From Branchiostoma lanceolatum (Eukaryota > Chordata > Leptocardii > Amphioxiformes > Branchiostomatidae): a stretch of DNA of 64,000 bases. The stretch covers positions 7,800,001-7,864,000 of the forward strand of contig NC_089739.1 of assembly GCF_035083965.1 (NCBI RefSeq), written 5' to 3'. The position numbers and the translations under genes were made by a program. Shown piece by piece: positions 47,486-59,727 of this stretch. Positions within the stretch are counted from its first letter, which is position 1; the number at the start of each line of letters is the position of its first letter. The notes beneath the pieces are model-generated. The model searched no databases, was not told where the DNA came from, and saw nothing but the letters and a program-made list of their open reading frames with translations.

Positions 47486-48633
47486 TTACATCTTACTGCT
47501 GTTCCTTGTGGTATACAACTTTCTCCGTGCATCGCGCAAACTTTCTATGTATGAATCTATAGAAATCTCAATATCGAAATCTGGAGTTCTTTCGTAGATC
47601 AAGGCAGCAACCATCATGGCCACCATAGCCGTGAAACCCCATGTGACAAAAGTCTTTCCATTGGTTTTGTACTGGAAGTAGTGAAGTGTTGCAGGAATTC
47701 CTTTCCATGAAATGTCTCCAGCACTATGTCCTTCTGTTTGGAGAAAGTTCTCAAGAGGCATGGTGAAAACATCGGCCACCTCGTTGTTTGGAGTCGGCTG
47801 GAAACTGTCGGGAATGAAACCAATGACCGGTGTTACAAGCATTCCGTCTTTAGCTGGGATAGGAGGTATCCTGGCCAAGACATCAATGTCTTCTGGAGGC
47901 AGTTTGATTTCTTCCTCGGATTCCCTTAAGGCTGTGTGGGTAGAGTCTTTGTCCTCAGGGTCTGTCTTGCCACCTGGGGGATACAAAATAATAACTTAAG
48001 ATGAAATTATCATCATCGGGTTTTTTCTAGAAAAGCAAGGGGGAGCATTACGAGGGAGGGAAGCGACCAAGCGGGGATGAAACCCCCCTTCCATATATAT
48101 AGTGTTTTAGAGTTTAGTCATTCTTTGGCTTCCTGAGGGGCAAAATTACTGTCAGGCAGGTCACAGTTGAAGACTGTGGGCATATATGACCTAGTATCAT
48201 AGCTGAGTCTCGTTGTCGTCTAACGTAATGGAATGAAGAGACTCGGCAGCTATATGATAGATTTGGATACCAGGCAAGATACTTGTAGTGCACACTATAC
48301 AAAACCCAACCAAAGAGTGATCATAATGATGATGATGAAAATGAAGGATGATGTAAAGTGACAGTCTGCGACTTTACCAACCTGAAATGAAGGAAGACAA
48401 CAACAACAAAAATTGTAGTTCTGTTACCATAGCAACGCACCTGGGAAGCACACCTCTCCCTTATGTGACCTGACCTCAGAGGACCGCACAGTCAGGAGGA
48501 CGTGCAGGTCGCCATCTTTGTACAGCAGTGGTACCAGTACCGCCGCAGTACCGAGGGGGTGTCCACGGTACCTGTCACCATCGCTGGTGTTGTACTGCTG
48601 AAGCCTGCTCCTCACTATGTCCTTAGACAGCAT
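47486..48633 (-). CDS. NUDT7: NUDT7-like peroxisomal coenzyme A diphosphatase, complete, 2 exons, 226 aa
   Basis: Exons 48633-48441 and 47973-47486 (681 nt). The CoA-pyrophosphatase signature LLTxRSxxxRxxxGxxxFPGG is fully present across the exon join (residues 46-66). The Nudix box follows at 66-89 with R81-E82 and metal-binding E85-E86, but K88 stands where glycine is usual. After the box, TPVIGFI and EVADVFTMPLENFL match NUDT7. The C-terminus SKM fits a PTS1 variant (NUDT7 in mammals ends SRL). The enzyme splits CoA and acyl-CoA to 3',5'-ADP and (acyl-)phosphopantetheine, tuning the peroxisomal CoA pool used by its ACOX1 neighbours. Start: an in-frame TGA lies 18 bases upstream of this ATG, just after an acceptor (cattacag), so an untranslated upstream exon is likely. 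Only two coding exons, fewer than I recall for mammals. Confidence 0.93.
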
Positions 48634-50049
48634 CTTGGTGAAATGTTCTCACTGTAATGGGTAAAAACATGGGAACAAAGAAAGAAATACAGTTCAGTGC
48701 CAGTAATATCTCATGTAGTCAAATCTGGGCCTGTAAGGCTGTATGAGGGTCCTTTAACAATGCTTTATGTTAAATTCCGGAAGACACGGAAATTTACGGG
48801 GTATATGCAGGCCCCCATGAATGAATATATATATACAACAAGAGGAGGCTGTTTCTATCTTGAAGAAATGGTTCAGAGTGGCTTTCACTTTATAATTGAA
48901 TGAAAGACTATATTTGTTACAGCTAACCTTCTGCCAGTGTCCAACAGTAAATACATATCTTCAATGTGCAAGTTGATAAATACTGATTTAGTCAAGACAT
49001 ACAGCAGAGGAAAAACTCAATAAACTCAAGTTACTCGATCAACTGTAAGGGTAAACTGTGTACCTGGATACCTTTGAAATGGTCCTGCTAAGAGTATATG
49101 CTTAACGTAACGCAGTTCTACAAAACGTAATAGGTCACGTTAATTATTGACCCCTTTCAACGTTATGCAAGGAGGTTTAAATCAAGCATCTAATGTACGT
49201 TACTAGTAGTACCTTTCGGCAAGCTTAGTAACCACTATTCAAACCAAATGATAGGCCGACAGATCAACAACGACAGCAATACACCATATTATAGCGTCAG
49301 CACAAGTATGGTAAAAAAAAAACAGATCACATAACACATTTTCAGAGGCGAAGTACCGGTGCGCTGAAAAATATGGGGAGGGGAGCAAAGTTCGAATTTT
49401 GTTGACCGCACTGTCACGAGATTTTGAAGGTCACTGAGGCAAGACAGCTGTGAGATTAATCTAATCGCGACCTTCTGCTACAATAGAAACACCCTTGAAT
49501 ACAGTATAACACAACGTTACCTTGAAAGATATGGGAGACAACCAGTAAACAGCCATCGGAAGTCTTGTAAATCGCCTTGTATTCAGGAAGCGCCTTTTTC
49601 TCGAGGTAGTTACACAGCTTTCCGCCAGAAGTCGCTGTAGCAGGGTCAAGAAGGGGTCAACATCATCGCGCGAAGCATCGTTTTTAACAGGAAACTTATT
49701 GTGTTTTTTCAAATGAACAATGAAAAGATTAACGACAGTAGATATGGTTACTAACTTTGTGAATTCTAATGATTTCTTTTCCTAATAGCGTTACCTAACG
49801 ACGAAGTTGCAAATGTTGAGAATAACCGTAAGGTCATTGACACAGCCTACAAAAGTCAGTCATATTTGTATGTCTATAATGTGTGACTTTTCCTTTAGAT
49901 TTTGCTGTTGATTTAAATGGGTTTGTTGATGCCGACGGACAGTGATTGGGCTTATTGGTGCGAATTATCATAATTGCTCTTTCCTCTGGTGAACAGAAAT
50001 AACTTAAACTTGGTAGCCTCCATATCAGGCTCTCTGGGCCATCTTTGGG

Positions 50050-50165
50050 GCTTATAATACTTTTTGCTGATGACTTTTCGTACTGGGTCGTTTGTGCAGC
50101 CAGCCCGTAACCATTAGGCCCGGTTCACAATTGCAAAGGACACAGTACAAAAAGTAGTCATCAGC
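50050..50165. mobile_element. Small fold-back element
   Basis: Arms 'cttataatactttttgctga..tactgggtcgtttg' and 'caaaggacacagtac..tagtcatcagcaaaag' are inverted copies with mismatches. Family not assigned. Confidence 0.45.
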
Positions 50166-50216
50166 AAAAGCCCCTCCAAAATACTCTGCTATCTTCTTCT
50201 CGTGTCACCACTTCTG

Positions 50217-50340
50217 CTACACGCTCCCTCTCCAATATTCCGTCACCGCAAGTCCTCTTGGGGTCAGGGCTTCAAGGTCCTCTCTGGTGTACTCTGCTAT
50301 GGAGGCTAGGTACTTGGCGTTGATATGGAACTTGTCACAG
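50217..50340 (-). other. Possible orphan 3'-terminal exon, unrecognised
   Basis: A - strand frame after an acceptor-like ctgtgacaag reads KFHINAKYLASIAEYTRED then LEALTPRGLAVTEYWRGSV and a stop. Its composition looks like real protein, but I do not recognise it. It could be the last exon of a gene whose other parts are lost or distant, or a chance frame. Confidence 0.25.
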
Positions 50341-50944
50341 GTAATATGTGAAGTATGTAACGTTAATAGTATGTCATATGTTAAGTAGGTAGATTCTGAA
50401 GACAAAGAACATGAATCCCCAGCAATGCACTTCAAAAAGCTTTTAATACCATAACTATTTCAGTATTGATTACTGTACATTAGGCAACATTTTGTCAGAA
50501 AACAACATTTGTACAAAATCAAAATATCAAAGTCTTGCAGATTGTTTATACAGATTTTTACATTCTTGATATCTTAAATATTAGTTTGAACATTGTTACT
50601 TGATCACTGGCTTGACGCATGGTCTAAGGTAACATTTGATGCCATCAAAATGCTTCACTACTGTGTTATTGCCCTAATTATCATGACATGCAGATTTCCA
50701 TAGCCAAAACGGGTGTGAACATGAAATGATCTCTATCTGTATATCCAGTATAATTGCCCTTCGGTGTTTAACACCAATTATGCAGGCACGCGGAGCGACA
50801 GCAGCTGGTCATATTACACTGAACGACCTGTCATCTAACTTTGCACAGCTGCAAGTGTTGCTTAAAGCTTTTAATCCACTGTACTTAGTGGTAACAAGTC
50901 CCATGCACTCTACGATAACAACTTAATTCTGGGTTGATAACCTA

Positions 50945-51240
50945 TGATAGCATACAATGATGTAAAATGAGATATGCGCGATTTTGAGGGTCTGGGTCTA
51001 GCAAAAGAATTCTGGAAGCAGCAGTAGCAGTAGAAAATCCGAGTTCATCTGGGAAAAGTTATCAGACGTCTTCACAGCTTGGTCCTGTTGGCTTCAAGGC
51101 ATCATCTAACTGCTAGTACATTTGGTTAGCATTCAATGATCTAAAATTAGATGAGCATGTGTTTTGAGGGTCTGGCCACAGACTGGAAACAGCAGTAGCT
51201 TTACATATGGGGCAACTTTCATCAAGTCTCCCTTGTCATC
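50945..51240 (-). repeat. 177-bp tandem duplication carrying a relic of the last ACOX1 copy B exon
   Basis: 'agacgtcttcacagctt' and nearby words (caatgat.taaaat, gattttgagggtctgg, cagcagtag) occur at offsets of 177 bases. The left copy (about 51064-51099) on the - strand decodes as LEANRTKL and a stop, a decayed echo of the real C-terminus LEANRAKL at 51249-51311. It lies in the copy B 3' UTR. Confidence 0.65.
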
Positions 51241-51248
51241 AGACGTCT

Positions 51249-54200
51249 TCACAGCTTAGCTCTGTTAGCTTCAAGGAACGGCTTCAGGTACTTGTGGTAG
51301 GACTGGTGCACCTGGGGATAAACAGGTATTATAGAATTACAATTTGTAACGTTCGTCACAAGTATTCATGAAAATATGCTGTTGAAAAATTGAATACTAT
51401 TTACTATATAATCGTCAGAGTTGCTTGTTCTGTCAATACAAGTTCATATATATATATTTCACTCGAAATCTTTTTCATCTGAAAAAAATCTAAAAATAGA
51501 TACTTTTGAAGTAGTGCGGGCCAAAATGGGAATAACGTCTAGTGGACACGTGTGCTAGGCAACCCTATACCAAGTTTCAGGTCGTTTAAGTTGAATACCA
51601 GGCCACAGGAGCCAAAATCAATTTGTTTGTACTCACATCTGTTTTGTTGAGAGGAGAGGCCTTGGCCCACTCCAACAGATGTTCGTAGACGTTCCCATCG
51701 TAGCGCCCCAGCACGGACTTCAGGATCCCGTCCGGGAAGTCGAAGGCGTCGACAAGAGCCACGGCGTCAGGACGGAGCTTGGCCATGAGGGCGTTGATGT
51801 GACGTCTGGCTTGGCGGACGTCTGTACCGGTCAAGTAGCCAGCCTGAGAAAGAGTGAGTGAACATTAAGGTCTGCAAGGAACAGGCGACACTATAATCTG
51901 GAAAAGCACTCTAAATCCGGAAAACTAATTAATGTGACATACTTTAAGAAGGAAACTTAATATTCTCGAATATGACTCAGTACATGGTAACAATCACGTA
52001 ACGTTACATGTAGGTAGCATCGATAGGGGAGTAGGTCAGTTCTGCAGAATTCTGAATTTGGATGCAGAATTCTTTACAGTATTCTGTAATTGTGCAGAAT
52101 TCAGCAAGTCATCTGCAGAATTCTGCAAGCCATTGGCTATTTGGTCTATGCGGACAGGTGGTCACTAAAGACAGGATTCTAAATGATTTTGTCTATGGGA
52201 AAATTATTTAAGGGCTTAGGTAACACAAAAAAGCGGTCACAAAGACCAATTGGTCCTTATGTAGGGATGGTAACTTGTACAGGTTTGACTGCATATCCTA
52301 CCTCCAGAAAGTCACCACTGTTGTTCACCAGTCCATGTAGAGCGTGCAGCTGACACAGCCTGGTCAGGACGTCAGAGATGGAGCTGTCCAGTGTGGAGTC
52401 TGTCAGCCTCTCCGCAAAGTTCTTCACCACAAAGTACTGGCTGTGGGCCTGGAAACATAAACGATCAAACTTCTGCAAGGTCCTTACTTCGTCTTATAAT
52501 TCTAAACTTAAATGCAAAGTTGGAACATTTACACACCCATCTATTCATCTACTTACTTAGTGTTCATAAGTTGATAGTTTTGATAGTTTTTGCATGGAGA
52601 AGTAGTTCTTCAATGAGTTTTGATAGAGATTCTCTTACCATAGCAGCCTTGACGAGATCCACAGATGCTGCATTCCAGGCGTCAGGTTGGTCCTTCCCAG
52701 CCTGCCTTTCATTTCTCAGCTGCACAGCAGCCTCGTGCACAAGTCTGTAAAAAAGAATGAGAAGACAAAATGTCATCAAATTTCTTGACTGTTTAATTTC
52801 TCTTCATCATCATCGTCATCATCATCATCACCATTAGTACTTTCAGCAAAAACAAAGGAATTGCAGTCTTTTTACTCTTAGAGAGATAGACTGCACCCAA
52901 GAATGTGACAGAAGACACAGCAACTTGATTTTCAAGTAAATTAATTTTCAATCCCTACCTAGCTGCCCTGTGCCTGTAGGCATCACACAGAACCCCCAGA
53001 TCCAGCATGTTCCTGGTTCTACCGGCTGCAGGAACCGGCTGTACACCGGACAGGTACGCCACAGAACCAGCCAGCTTCTCACCCTGCAGGGACTGGTTAT
53101 AACTCTTCATCAGGTACCTGGGGGGAGGAAAATAATCTGTGTCAGACGTTATGTACATCTAGTACTATTCCTGAAAAGGGTCCAAGTGTTGGTTGAAAAT
53201 TCAATGATTTTACATCTATTTGAACAAAAGATCAAGATTGTAGTAAAAGATTTACACGTTATTTCAGTACACAATACAGTCTTCTAACCCTCCTAGATTT
53301 GAACATTTTCAACCTGAGAATTCGAAGAGGTCGGAGGATCGAGGACTGACCAACATTTTGGTGGTGAGTGCTGTATAAAGTGTATGGAAATAACGTATAA
53401 AACATTTACTACGTCGATCACCGTCACAAATGAACCTTCATACGAATAGAACAAGATTGTGTTGTAGTATTTAGCATCAGTATAGAGAGAATATATCAAT
53501 TGGTTATTGTGTGGGTCAAGTTACCAACAGCATAGAGCTAACCTTGCTGTTTGGAGCATCATGACGGTGTTCTCTCCCTCGTAAGTTGCTCCAGGAGTCA
53601 TGTTGGCGTACAGACGGGGCAGCCCGCTGGCGTGAGAGTACCCATGTCCTCCACATGCCATCCTGCACTCCTCCATTCCCACATTCGCCACCCATGACGA
53701 CAGCGCTTTCAGCCCGGCAGAAAGGGCGTGAAGCTGCAGAAAAACGAGAGATTCAGGCATGGAATTTTTTCAAGACCTCATGTAGTAATGCTACTTACTA
53801 CCTAATCATAACTTATCACCATACAGTAATGATCATATGTTACAGCTTTTGACCTTATTTCAGACTTTTTACTTTTTTACGGCTCTTGGTGGTAAATTTG
53901 CAGATATTTTGCACATTCCAAACAAAAATGATTGGTTTGTGAACAAATGCATTCTTTATATCAGTTTAGATTAGGGCGGTGGATGAGGGATAAATTTTGT
54001 TTACTAGCAGATACAGGTCTGGACCTGGATATAAATTCATTACCTTGTACAAACTAAAGCACTATCAAATATGACTTTAAACCACTGGACCAGTACCTGA
54101 ACCTGATTCTGTGTTAGGTATGCAGCCCATGTTTACATAATTTCAGGTATACCATGGTGCTGTTCAGAACTAGGGTGAGCAGTTTTCAGTACTACCTCAG

Positions 54201-57200
54201 GTAGGACGCTGATGTCTCCCTTAGAAATCTGGCTGGAAGACGTGGTGTAAACGGACATCATGGTTTGTCCTGTCAGCCAGAAGGCGTAGGCAGCAGCCAG
54301 GTAGGGGAACAACTTGTACTGCTGGGTCACATAGTCCAGCACCTGGGGCTCTGGGTGGCTGGGAGTGCGAGATTTGACCATTCAATGGCTTATATATGAA
54401 ATTAGATGATATTGTATATGGGTTTAATGATGCGATTTATCTTATACAATCTAAAGGGATATTAGCATTTCCAACAAGTGGTTGTGATCTTCTTTGTTTT
54501 AAATTTATATGGCCCAATCATTTAATAATGCGTTACGTCGATGAAAGTTAGATATCCAGGTAATAAGATACACAAAAGTAACTGGATGGATCTTTTAAAA
54601 TCTATCCAGTTGCATAAGGAACTTACCAACATTGTTACCGATGCTGGGATATTTCAGAAATGACACAATTTCCAACCATCCAGTTCTTTTCTTCTCATTA
54701 TAAGTACATGTAATTTTTTTAGAAGACATTGAAGTTTTGGCAGTGCAAATATCTTGTTCTTTCAACTCGCTCTTTTAGACTCTCAATTGTCGGGTTCATT
54801 TTTCCAACAAACTAACACGACTAAACTCACCCCGGTTTCATCTCGGACTGTCGGCGAACACAGCTGTAGCGAGTTGCTATGGTAACAGCCTTTGCGAGGA
54901 CCCTGCCAGAGTTCACGACAATGTTTGCTCTCACTTGCACCATGGTGCCGTAAGCCAGTTTGGTACTCGGCGGCTTCACGTACGTACCGTCTGGCTCAAC
55001 CTAAAACATAGGCAAAACCTTGATCTTTAACAGTCAACAAACTTGGTCTCAACAATAAAATTTGGGGTAGTCCAATTTTTGTGTTACCAATTTGCAGTTC
55101 ATCTTTCATTCAGAATGACTTCTGCGAACACAGATGAGCTTTCAATTTAACCACTCAATGGACTGAGAAGAAAATTGGGATTGGGGGTGGTTACTCCAGA
55201 CAAGAGGGTCTTAACTATGGGAATTTGGGCAAGACCGTTTAAATGTGGCCTATGACTGGAGATGGCTGGCTACACCTTGTAGTTGACCTGCCAGTTTAAC
55301 TGCAGTTTGACAGTTTTTCTCAAGACGTAAATAAGTCTGTTACATTTGAATACTTCATGTACGTGCCAGCTGGCTCAACCTGAAGAATAGACGCAGAATG
55401 AATTTCAATATCTGCAGTGAATATGTTAAACAGAAGAAAAATATGGAGACATGAGAAACGAAAACTTTAATATGCAGCTTACCTTTACCCGTCAACAGGA
55501 TTTAATATCGTTTTTCAACAAAATGTGACCGATGAATATTCCAGCACCCGACATTACGTCTTTAACCTAGCTATACATTCCCTATCACAGTTTTCACAAG
55601 GATGGTCAGCAATAAGACGACAAACTTACCTTTGAGTACTTCATGAGCATGTTCTCTCGAGGGATCCTGACGTTGTTGAACGCCAGGAAGCCGTTGTCAA
55701 CAGAACCATACCCAAACTTGGGGCCGATGTCACCAACGGTCACTCCTACAAACGACATGACCACAAGGAAAATTGGTCATCATCACACTTTTGTAACACT
55801 CCTCCTCTGCCATATATGCCAGCATGTATAGCTCTATTTGGAGTTGCCAGTATTTAGAATTCAGCAGGTATGTAGCTCTATGACTGGCTAACTCTTCTGG
55901 AAAATTATTCAGCCTATTGAATTACAGATAAACAAAGTTTAACAAACAAATAAATAAACTCACCAGGTAGCGGCTTGTGGTCCTGCAGACTGCGGATCTG
56001 CACCATGAAGGGATGGGGGCCGTAAGACTTGCCGTGGATGTACAGCTGAGCCATCAGGACACAGTAGTTGGACGTCTTTCCCACTGGAGAAGATCATAGC
56101 ATAAAATGTTATGGACTCACAAGTGAGTTTTACGTATGTTCAAAGCTCATATGTTAGTGGCGTCGTGTGGCGTAACGGCTAGAACATTCGGCCATCAAAC
56201 AAGGGAACCCGAGTTCGAACCCTACTTCCCCGGCCCAGACATGTCTGGACATGCGCCCGGAAGTTGTGCCCTTGGGAAAGGCACTTAACACAAATTTCCT
56301 CACTTCACTCAGGTGTAAATGACTACCTAGCTCCGGTTAGGGACGTCCCTCGGATAGGACTTTAAATTGAGGTCCCGTATCTGGGGAGAGCCACGCCCCG
56401 CGCACGTTAAAGAACCCACCACACCTTTCGAAAAATAGTAGGGGCATGCCCCGTGTGCGATGGTCCAAACCTTACAGTCTGGTCTGGGCTGACATCCCGT
56501 AGGTAACCCGTACCCCTACTCATCTCGATAAGTGTGTTGGGTTCTTTTATCAGCAGAGGTTTAATTTGACGCTTGAGGCTAATGCTTGATATATGAAGCT
56601 CCCACATACACGGGGCCGCTGGCTTTACGTCCCCAAGTACTAATGCAACCCCTGACACTATGCCTGAGTGGGGTACAACAACTGTGGTGGGAAAAGACTA
56701 AATCTTACGTCCTCCAGGCCACCACTTGTACGCTGTGATCGTCGGTGTGTTGATGACAAACTCCTGGGTGGTGGGGTCATAGGTCGCCGTTGTTTCCAGG
56801 CCTCGGAGGAAGGTTCCTGGCAAGATGGGTGATAGAACATAGTATACAATAAATACTTTATTTCTGTTCTTTTACATTTTCTTGGAAGATTTTGGGAAAC
56901 TTTGCTCATGACTCGAAATACATTTTGTGCAACATGTAAGTTTGCGACGAAATCCGTACGTTTTACGAGAGGAAAAGAGGCATTTTATACGATGAAGGTT
57001 AGACATCCAGGTAATAAGATACGCAAAAAATAGTTACTCAAGCAACTGGATAACATTTTGAAACAGTCAGACGTTTCAGACAGCATCCGCTTTCGTCAGT
57101 GACCACGGAAAGATCTGGCAGAACCAGGTTTTATACCAAAGCTCAGGCATTTTATGTTTATTATTACGTTTTCCCACATCTACTGCAATTAATGGCATAT

Positions 57201-59676
57201 ATTTGCTCATATCTTTCGTTTTCAAATGGAGGAAAGTTGATGCGCGCAGATGATACATGCATAATCAAGTCACTGTGTAATTTATATATAACGTATAAGT
57301 CGTTCTGTAAGGTCTTCTGCAGCCTATCACTTATCTTGCATGCAATATTAAGGTGAAGTACGGAAAGTCCTCTTTTATCTTATAGATTCCCCTGCAACCT
57401 GTATGAATTATTCAGAGCATCTCTCACCATGTCCCATCTCAGTCTGAGCGTATGTGCCAATAATGGCGTATTTTTCCGCCATCTTTAGCCACTTGTCCTT
57501 CTGTTCTTGTGTAGCCTGTCCGTACAGGGTGGGGAGAAACATTGCTACGTGTAGACCGAAGGAAAATGAATCCGACCCCGAGACAGCGCTGAATGGGGGA
57601 TAGGAAAAAAACTAAGAACGCTCACTTAGTTTTGAACAACATGTAATCCTTTTTTCTACTAAATAAACATCTAATCCTATTCGTGTTGGTAGAAGAAGTG
57701 AGAAAGCTATTTTTTTGGATCATAGTTACATGTTGAGATCATTGTTTATTGTCGAGTTTTTGATCGTAGATATAGCCTGGGTGCCACCCTAGTTAGTTTA
57801 CCAGGGCTCCCACACTCAAACTCTCAAACAAACTAGTTTGTAAGGAAGAGTGATTATAAGGGAGCCCCACCTAAATGGCGCATTGATGAAAAAATCCTGA
57901 AGGCAAAAGGAACTAGACAGGAAACATTTGCAAGCAAATACTTTATGTTACCTTCACATGGTCTAGCCTTGCAAACTACTGCTATGTTTACTATTACAAA
58001 CCGTGACATTCATATATTAGCTGACCAGCCCTCCATCTCTGTCCTGCCACTTGCTACATAATGCAATCAATTTTTCTTATTACTCTTATGTTGCTTCTTG
58101 TTTGTTACGGGGGAGACAAATAGTAGAGGTGAGAGATCACCTATTTTGTCTCTTCCTCCATTTTTGTAAATGGAGGAGTCTGATAAAGAAACAAATAAAC
58201 ACCACCGGGTGTCTGCTACTTTGCCAGTAACCATAGTGACGGCCGTCTGGCCCAGGTCATTGACCTTATTTGTTTAGAACGGAAAAAGAAGAAGAGGAAG
58301 AGAAAGGAAGGAAAAACAACATGTTTCACTTCTGTGAAGGAAAACATAATAATGAGAAATTGCTGATACACAAACCTAACCTTGTGTAGAAGGACCGATC
58401 TTGCACATCAGTGATCTTCAGTTTCTCACCCTTGGTCACCATCAGGATGCTCTTCTTCATCTGGGTCTCATACTGCTGTTCTCGCGACAGGAAGTTCAAG
58501 TCTTCACTTTGGAAGTCGGGGTCATTCAGGACAAGGGACTCTAGTAGATAAGACGGAGTCAAGTGAACGGTTTCTCAATCATTTCATGTTACAAGATGAT
58601 GCAAGAATTTACAAAGCCTCGAGATAATTCATGAATGTATGGGGTCTCCGAACCATTCTTAAGTCGTGTTTGCCTATATAATCAATACTGGTCTTTTCAG
58701 GACTCGCGTGTGATGTTGATTTTTTATTAACGTTATTAATCAGGGGGAAAAATACACAACAATCAATCTATCAATCAGTCAAGAATGCAGGTTACGTTAT
58801 ATGCAGGCATTATATTTGGATGATACTGGACAAATACAATTGGATTTGACATTGATTTACTACGTGGAACTGTACTTTGACCTGGCCTACGTGTAACGGT
58901 ACATGTAAAAAAATAACCTTCTTGACGAAGGTAACTAGTTCCGTTTAGGATAGTGTAAAATATCGGCAATCTAAAAGTTTATTTTAGCCGCCAGTCTTAA
59001 ACAGGACAAGATATTCTATAGCTTCCTAAGCCCTAAATGATAAGCAAGTTTTATGGCCATCATGGAATAAGTGCACAGGGACATTTTCTGCTTACAATCT
59101 TGCACCAGACAAGGTTAGACAAACAACTGTATCATGATAATCTGTTGTAACGTCAAACCACTTGCGGTGTTGTGCCGTTGCTGAAGCGGTAGAGTGGTGT
59201 TTGGCCCGTAGAGTGGTGTCCTGGGTTCAAATCCCCCGATATGCCACCCATGTTGTGCCATTGGGAAATGCACTTAACACGACTTTCCTCACTCCACCAA
59301 GGTGTAAAATTGGGTATCTGACTTCGGTTAGGGGGGTATAATGTGGTGGAGGGAGAGGGTCGGGCTCCGCCCTCCCCCGTGCCCTATACGCAACCCGCTG
59401 CCCCTAAGACCTGAGAAAATGCTATGGGATTACCTTTACCTTTTTAAACCACTTAACCATTGATCATAGTCGGACCAAGGAGGTTTTATGGACCTCTTTC
59501 TACGGATACGTTTGGCGGTTAAGCGAATCTGCCCTACAACATAATTTAGCCTCACCTAGTTCCCTCTTCCTCTTCACTACTCCCGGACCGCCGTACAGGA
59601 AGTTTGTGATCTTCTCTGGGTGGAAACTGGCGTTTTCTCGCTCCTTCCGCAAGTCTGGGTTCACCGTGCCCGCCAT
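51249..59676 (-). CDS. ACOX1: Peroxisomal acyl-CoA oxidase 1-like, copy B, complete, 14 exons, 663 aa
   Basis: Exons in transcript order: 59676-59556, 58540-58381, 57588-57428, 56816-56709, 56083-55964, 55745-55630, 55000-54831, 54358-54196, 53733-53543, 53117-52959, 52744-52639, 52448-52302, 51843-51637, 51311-51249 (1992 nt, phases close). Same intron positions and phases as copy A; exon 3 is one codon shorter. The start is [18 protein letters not shown]. The flavin motif is the normal WWPGG-LGKTSNY, catalytic glutamate is in EGENTV, and the C-terminus AKL is a PTS1. Exon 7 departs from the family in [19 protein letters not shown], where most members have GEA before the helix. Exons 2, 3, 7 and 8 differ much from copy A while exon 5 is almost identical. 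A micro-palindrome sits 24 bases upstream of the ATG. Confidence 0.95.
54549..54610 (+). repeat. Partial copy of the dispersed 'ccaggtaataagatacg' repeat
   Basis: Shares 'tccaggtaataagatac' and aagtaactggat with 56998-57060. In ACOX1 B intron 7. Confidence 0.45.
56155..56660. mobile_element. tRNA-derived SINE (+) joined to an inverted second fragment, ACOX1 copy B intron 4
   Basis: The forward part has A-box-like TGGCGTAACGGC, B box GAGTTCGAACCC, then 'cttgggaaaggcacttaaca' and a 3' part with 'aaagaacccaccacacct' and agtaggggcatgcc. From about 56490 the same 3' words run in the opposite direction ('gtgtgttgggttctttta', then gacgcttgaggc), so the two copies meet end to end. Confidence 0.65.
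56998..57110 (+). repeat. Dispersed repeat, best copy
   Basis: 'ttagacatccaggtaataag', ctcaagcaactggataa, 'gtttcagacagcatccgc' and tttcgtcagtgacc. Relatives at 20990, 24150 (inverted) and 54549. Confidence 0.5.
59165..59460 (+). mobile_element. tRNA-derived SINE, ACOX1 copy B intron 1
   Basis: tRNA-like head ttgctgaagcggtagagtgg, B box GGGTTCAAATCCC, then the linker 'ttgggaaatgcacttaacac' shared with 56155, ending in tacctttaccttt. Confidence 0.6.
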
Positions 59677-59699
59677 CTTGGTATACTGGTAAGTGTGGG

Positions 59700-59727
59700 C
59701 AAGGAGGTTATATATATAACCTCCTTG
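59700..59727. mobile_element. 28-bp perfect palindrome, CAAGGAGGTT ends, 7-bp TSD GTGTGGG
   Basis: CAAGGAGGTTATAT plus its exact inverse, flanked by GTGTGGG at 59693-59699 and 59728-59734. It starts 24 bases upstream of the copy B ATG, so it is in the 5' UTR or core promoter and brings a TATATATA core. Confidence 0.8.

Larger units (their letters stand above)
48634..51248. other. Spacer between ACOX1 copy B 3' end and NUDT7 5' end
   Basis: Holds the presumed NUDT7 5' region, a fold-back element at 50050-50165, an unrecognised - strand frame near 50217-50435 and a tandem duplication containing a broken copy of the last ACOX1 exon (50945-51130). The - strand frame 49461-49712 is arginine-rich and ends at a possible donor, but resembles nothing I know. 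Confidence 0.5.

Noticed and set aside
49461-49712. Arginine-rich - strand frame upstream of NUDT7, ending at a possible donor
   Set aside because: May be a 5' UTR exon of NUDT7. As protein it matches nothing known, and joining it to the NUDT7 acceptor at about 48652 does not give a continuous NUDT7 frame.
51064-51099. Alternative last exon for ACOX1 copy B
   Set aside because: It lacks the front half of the exon and an acceptor, and is better read as a duplication relic in the 3' UTR.
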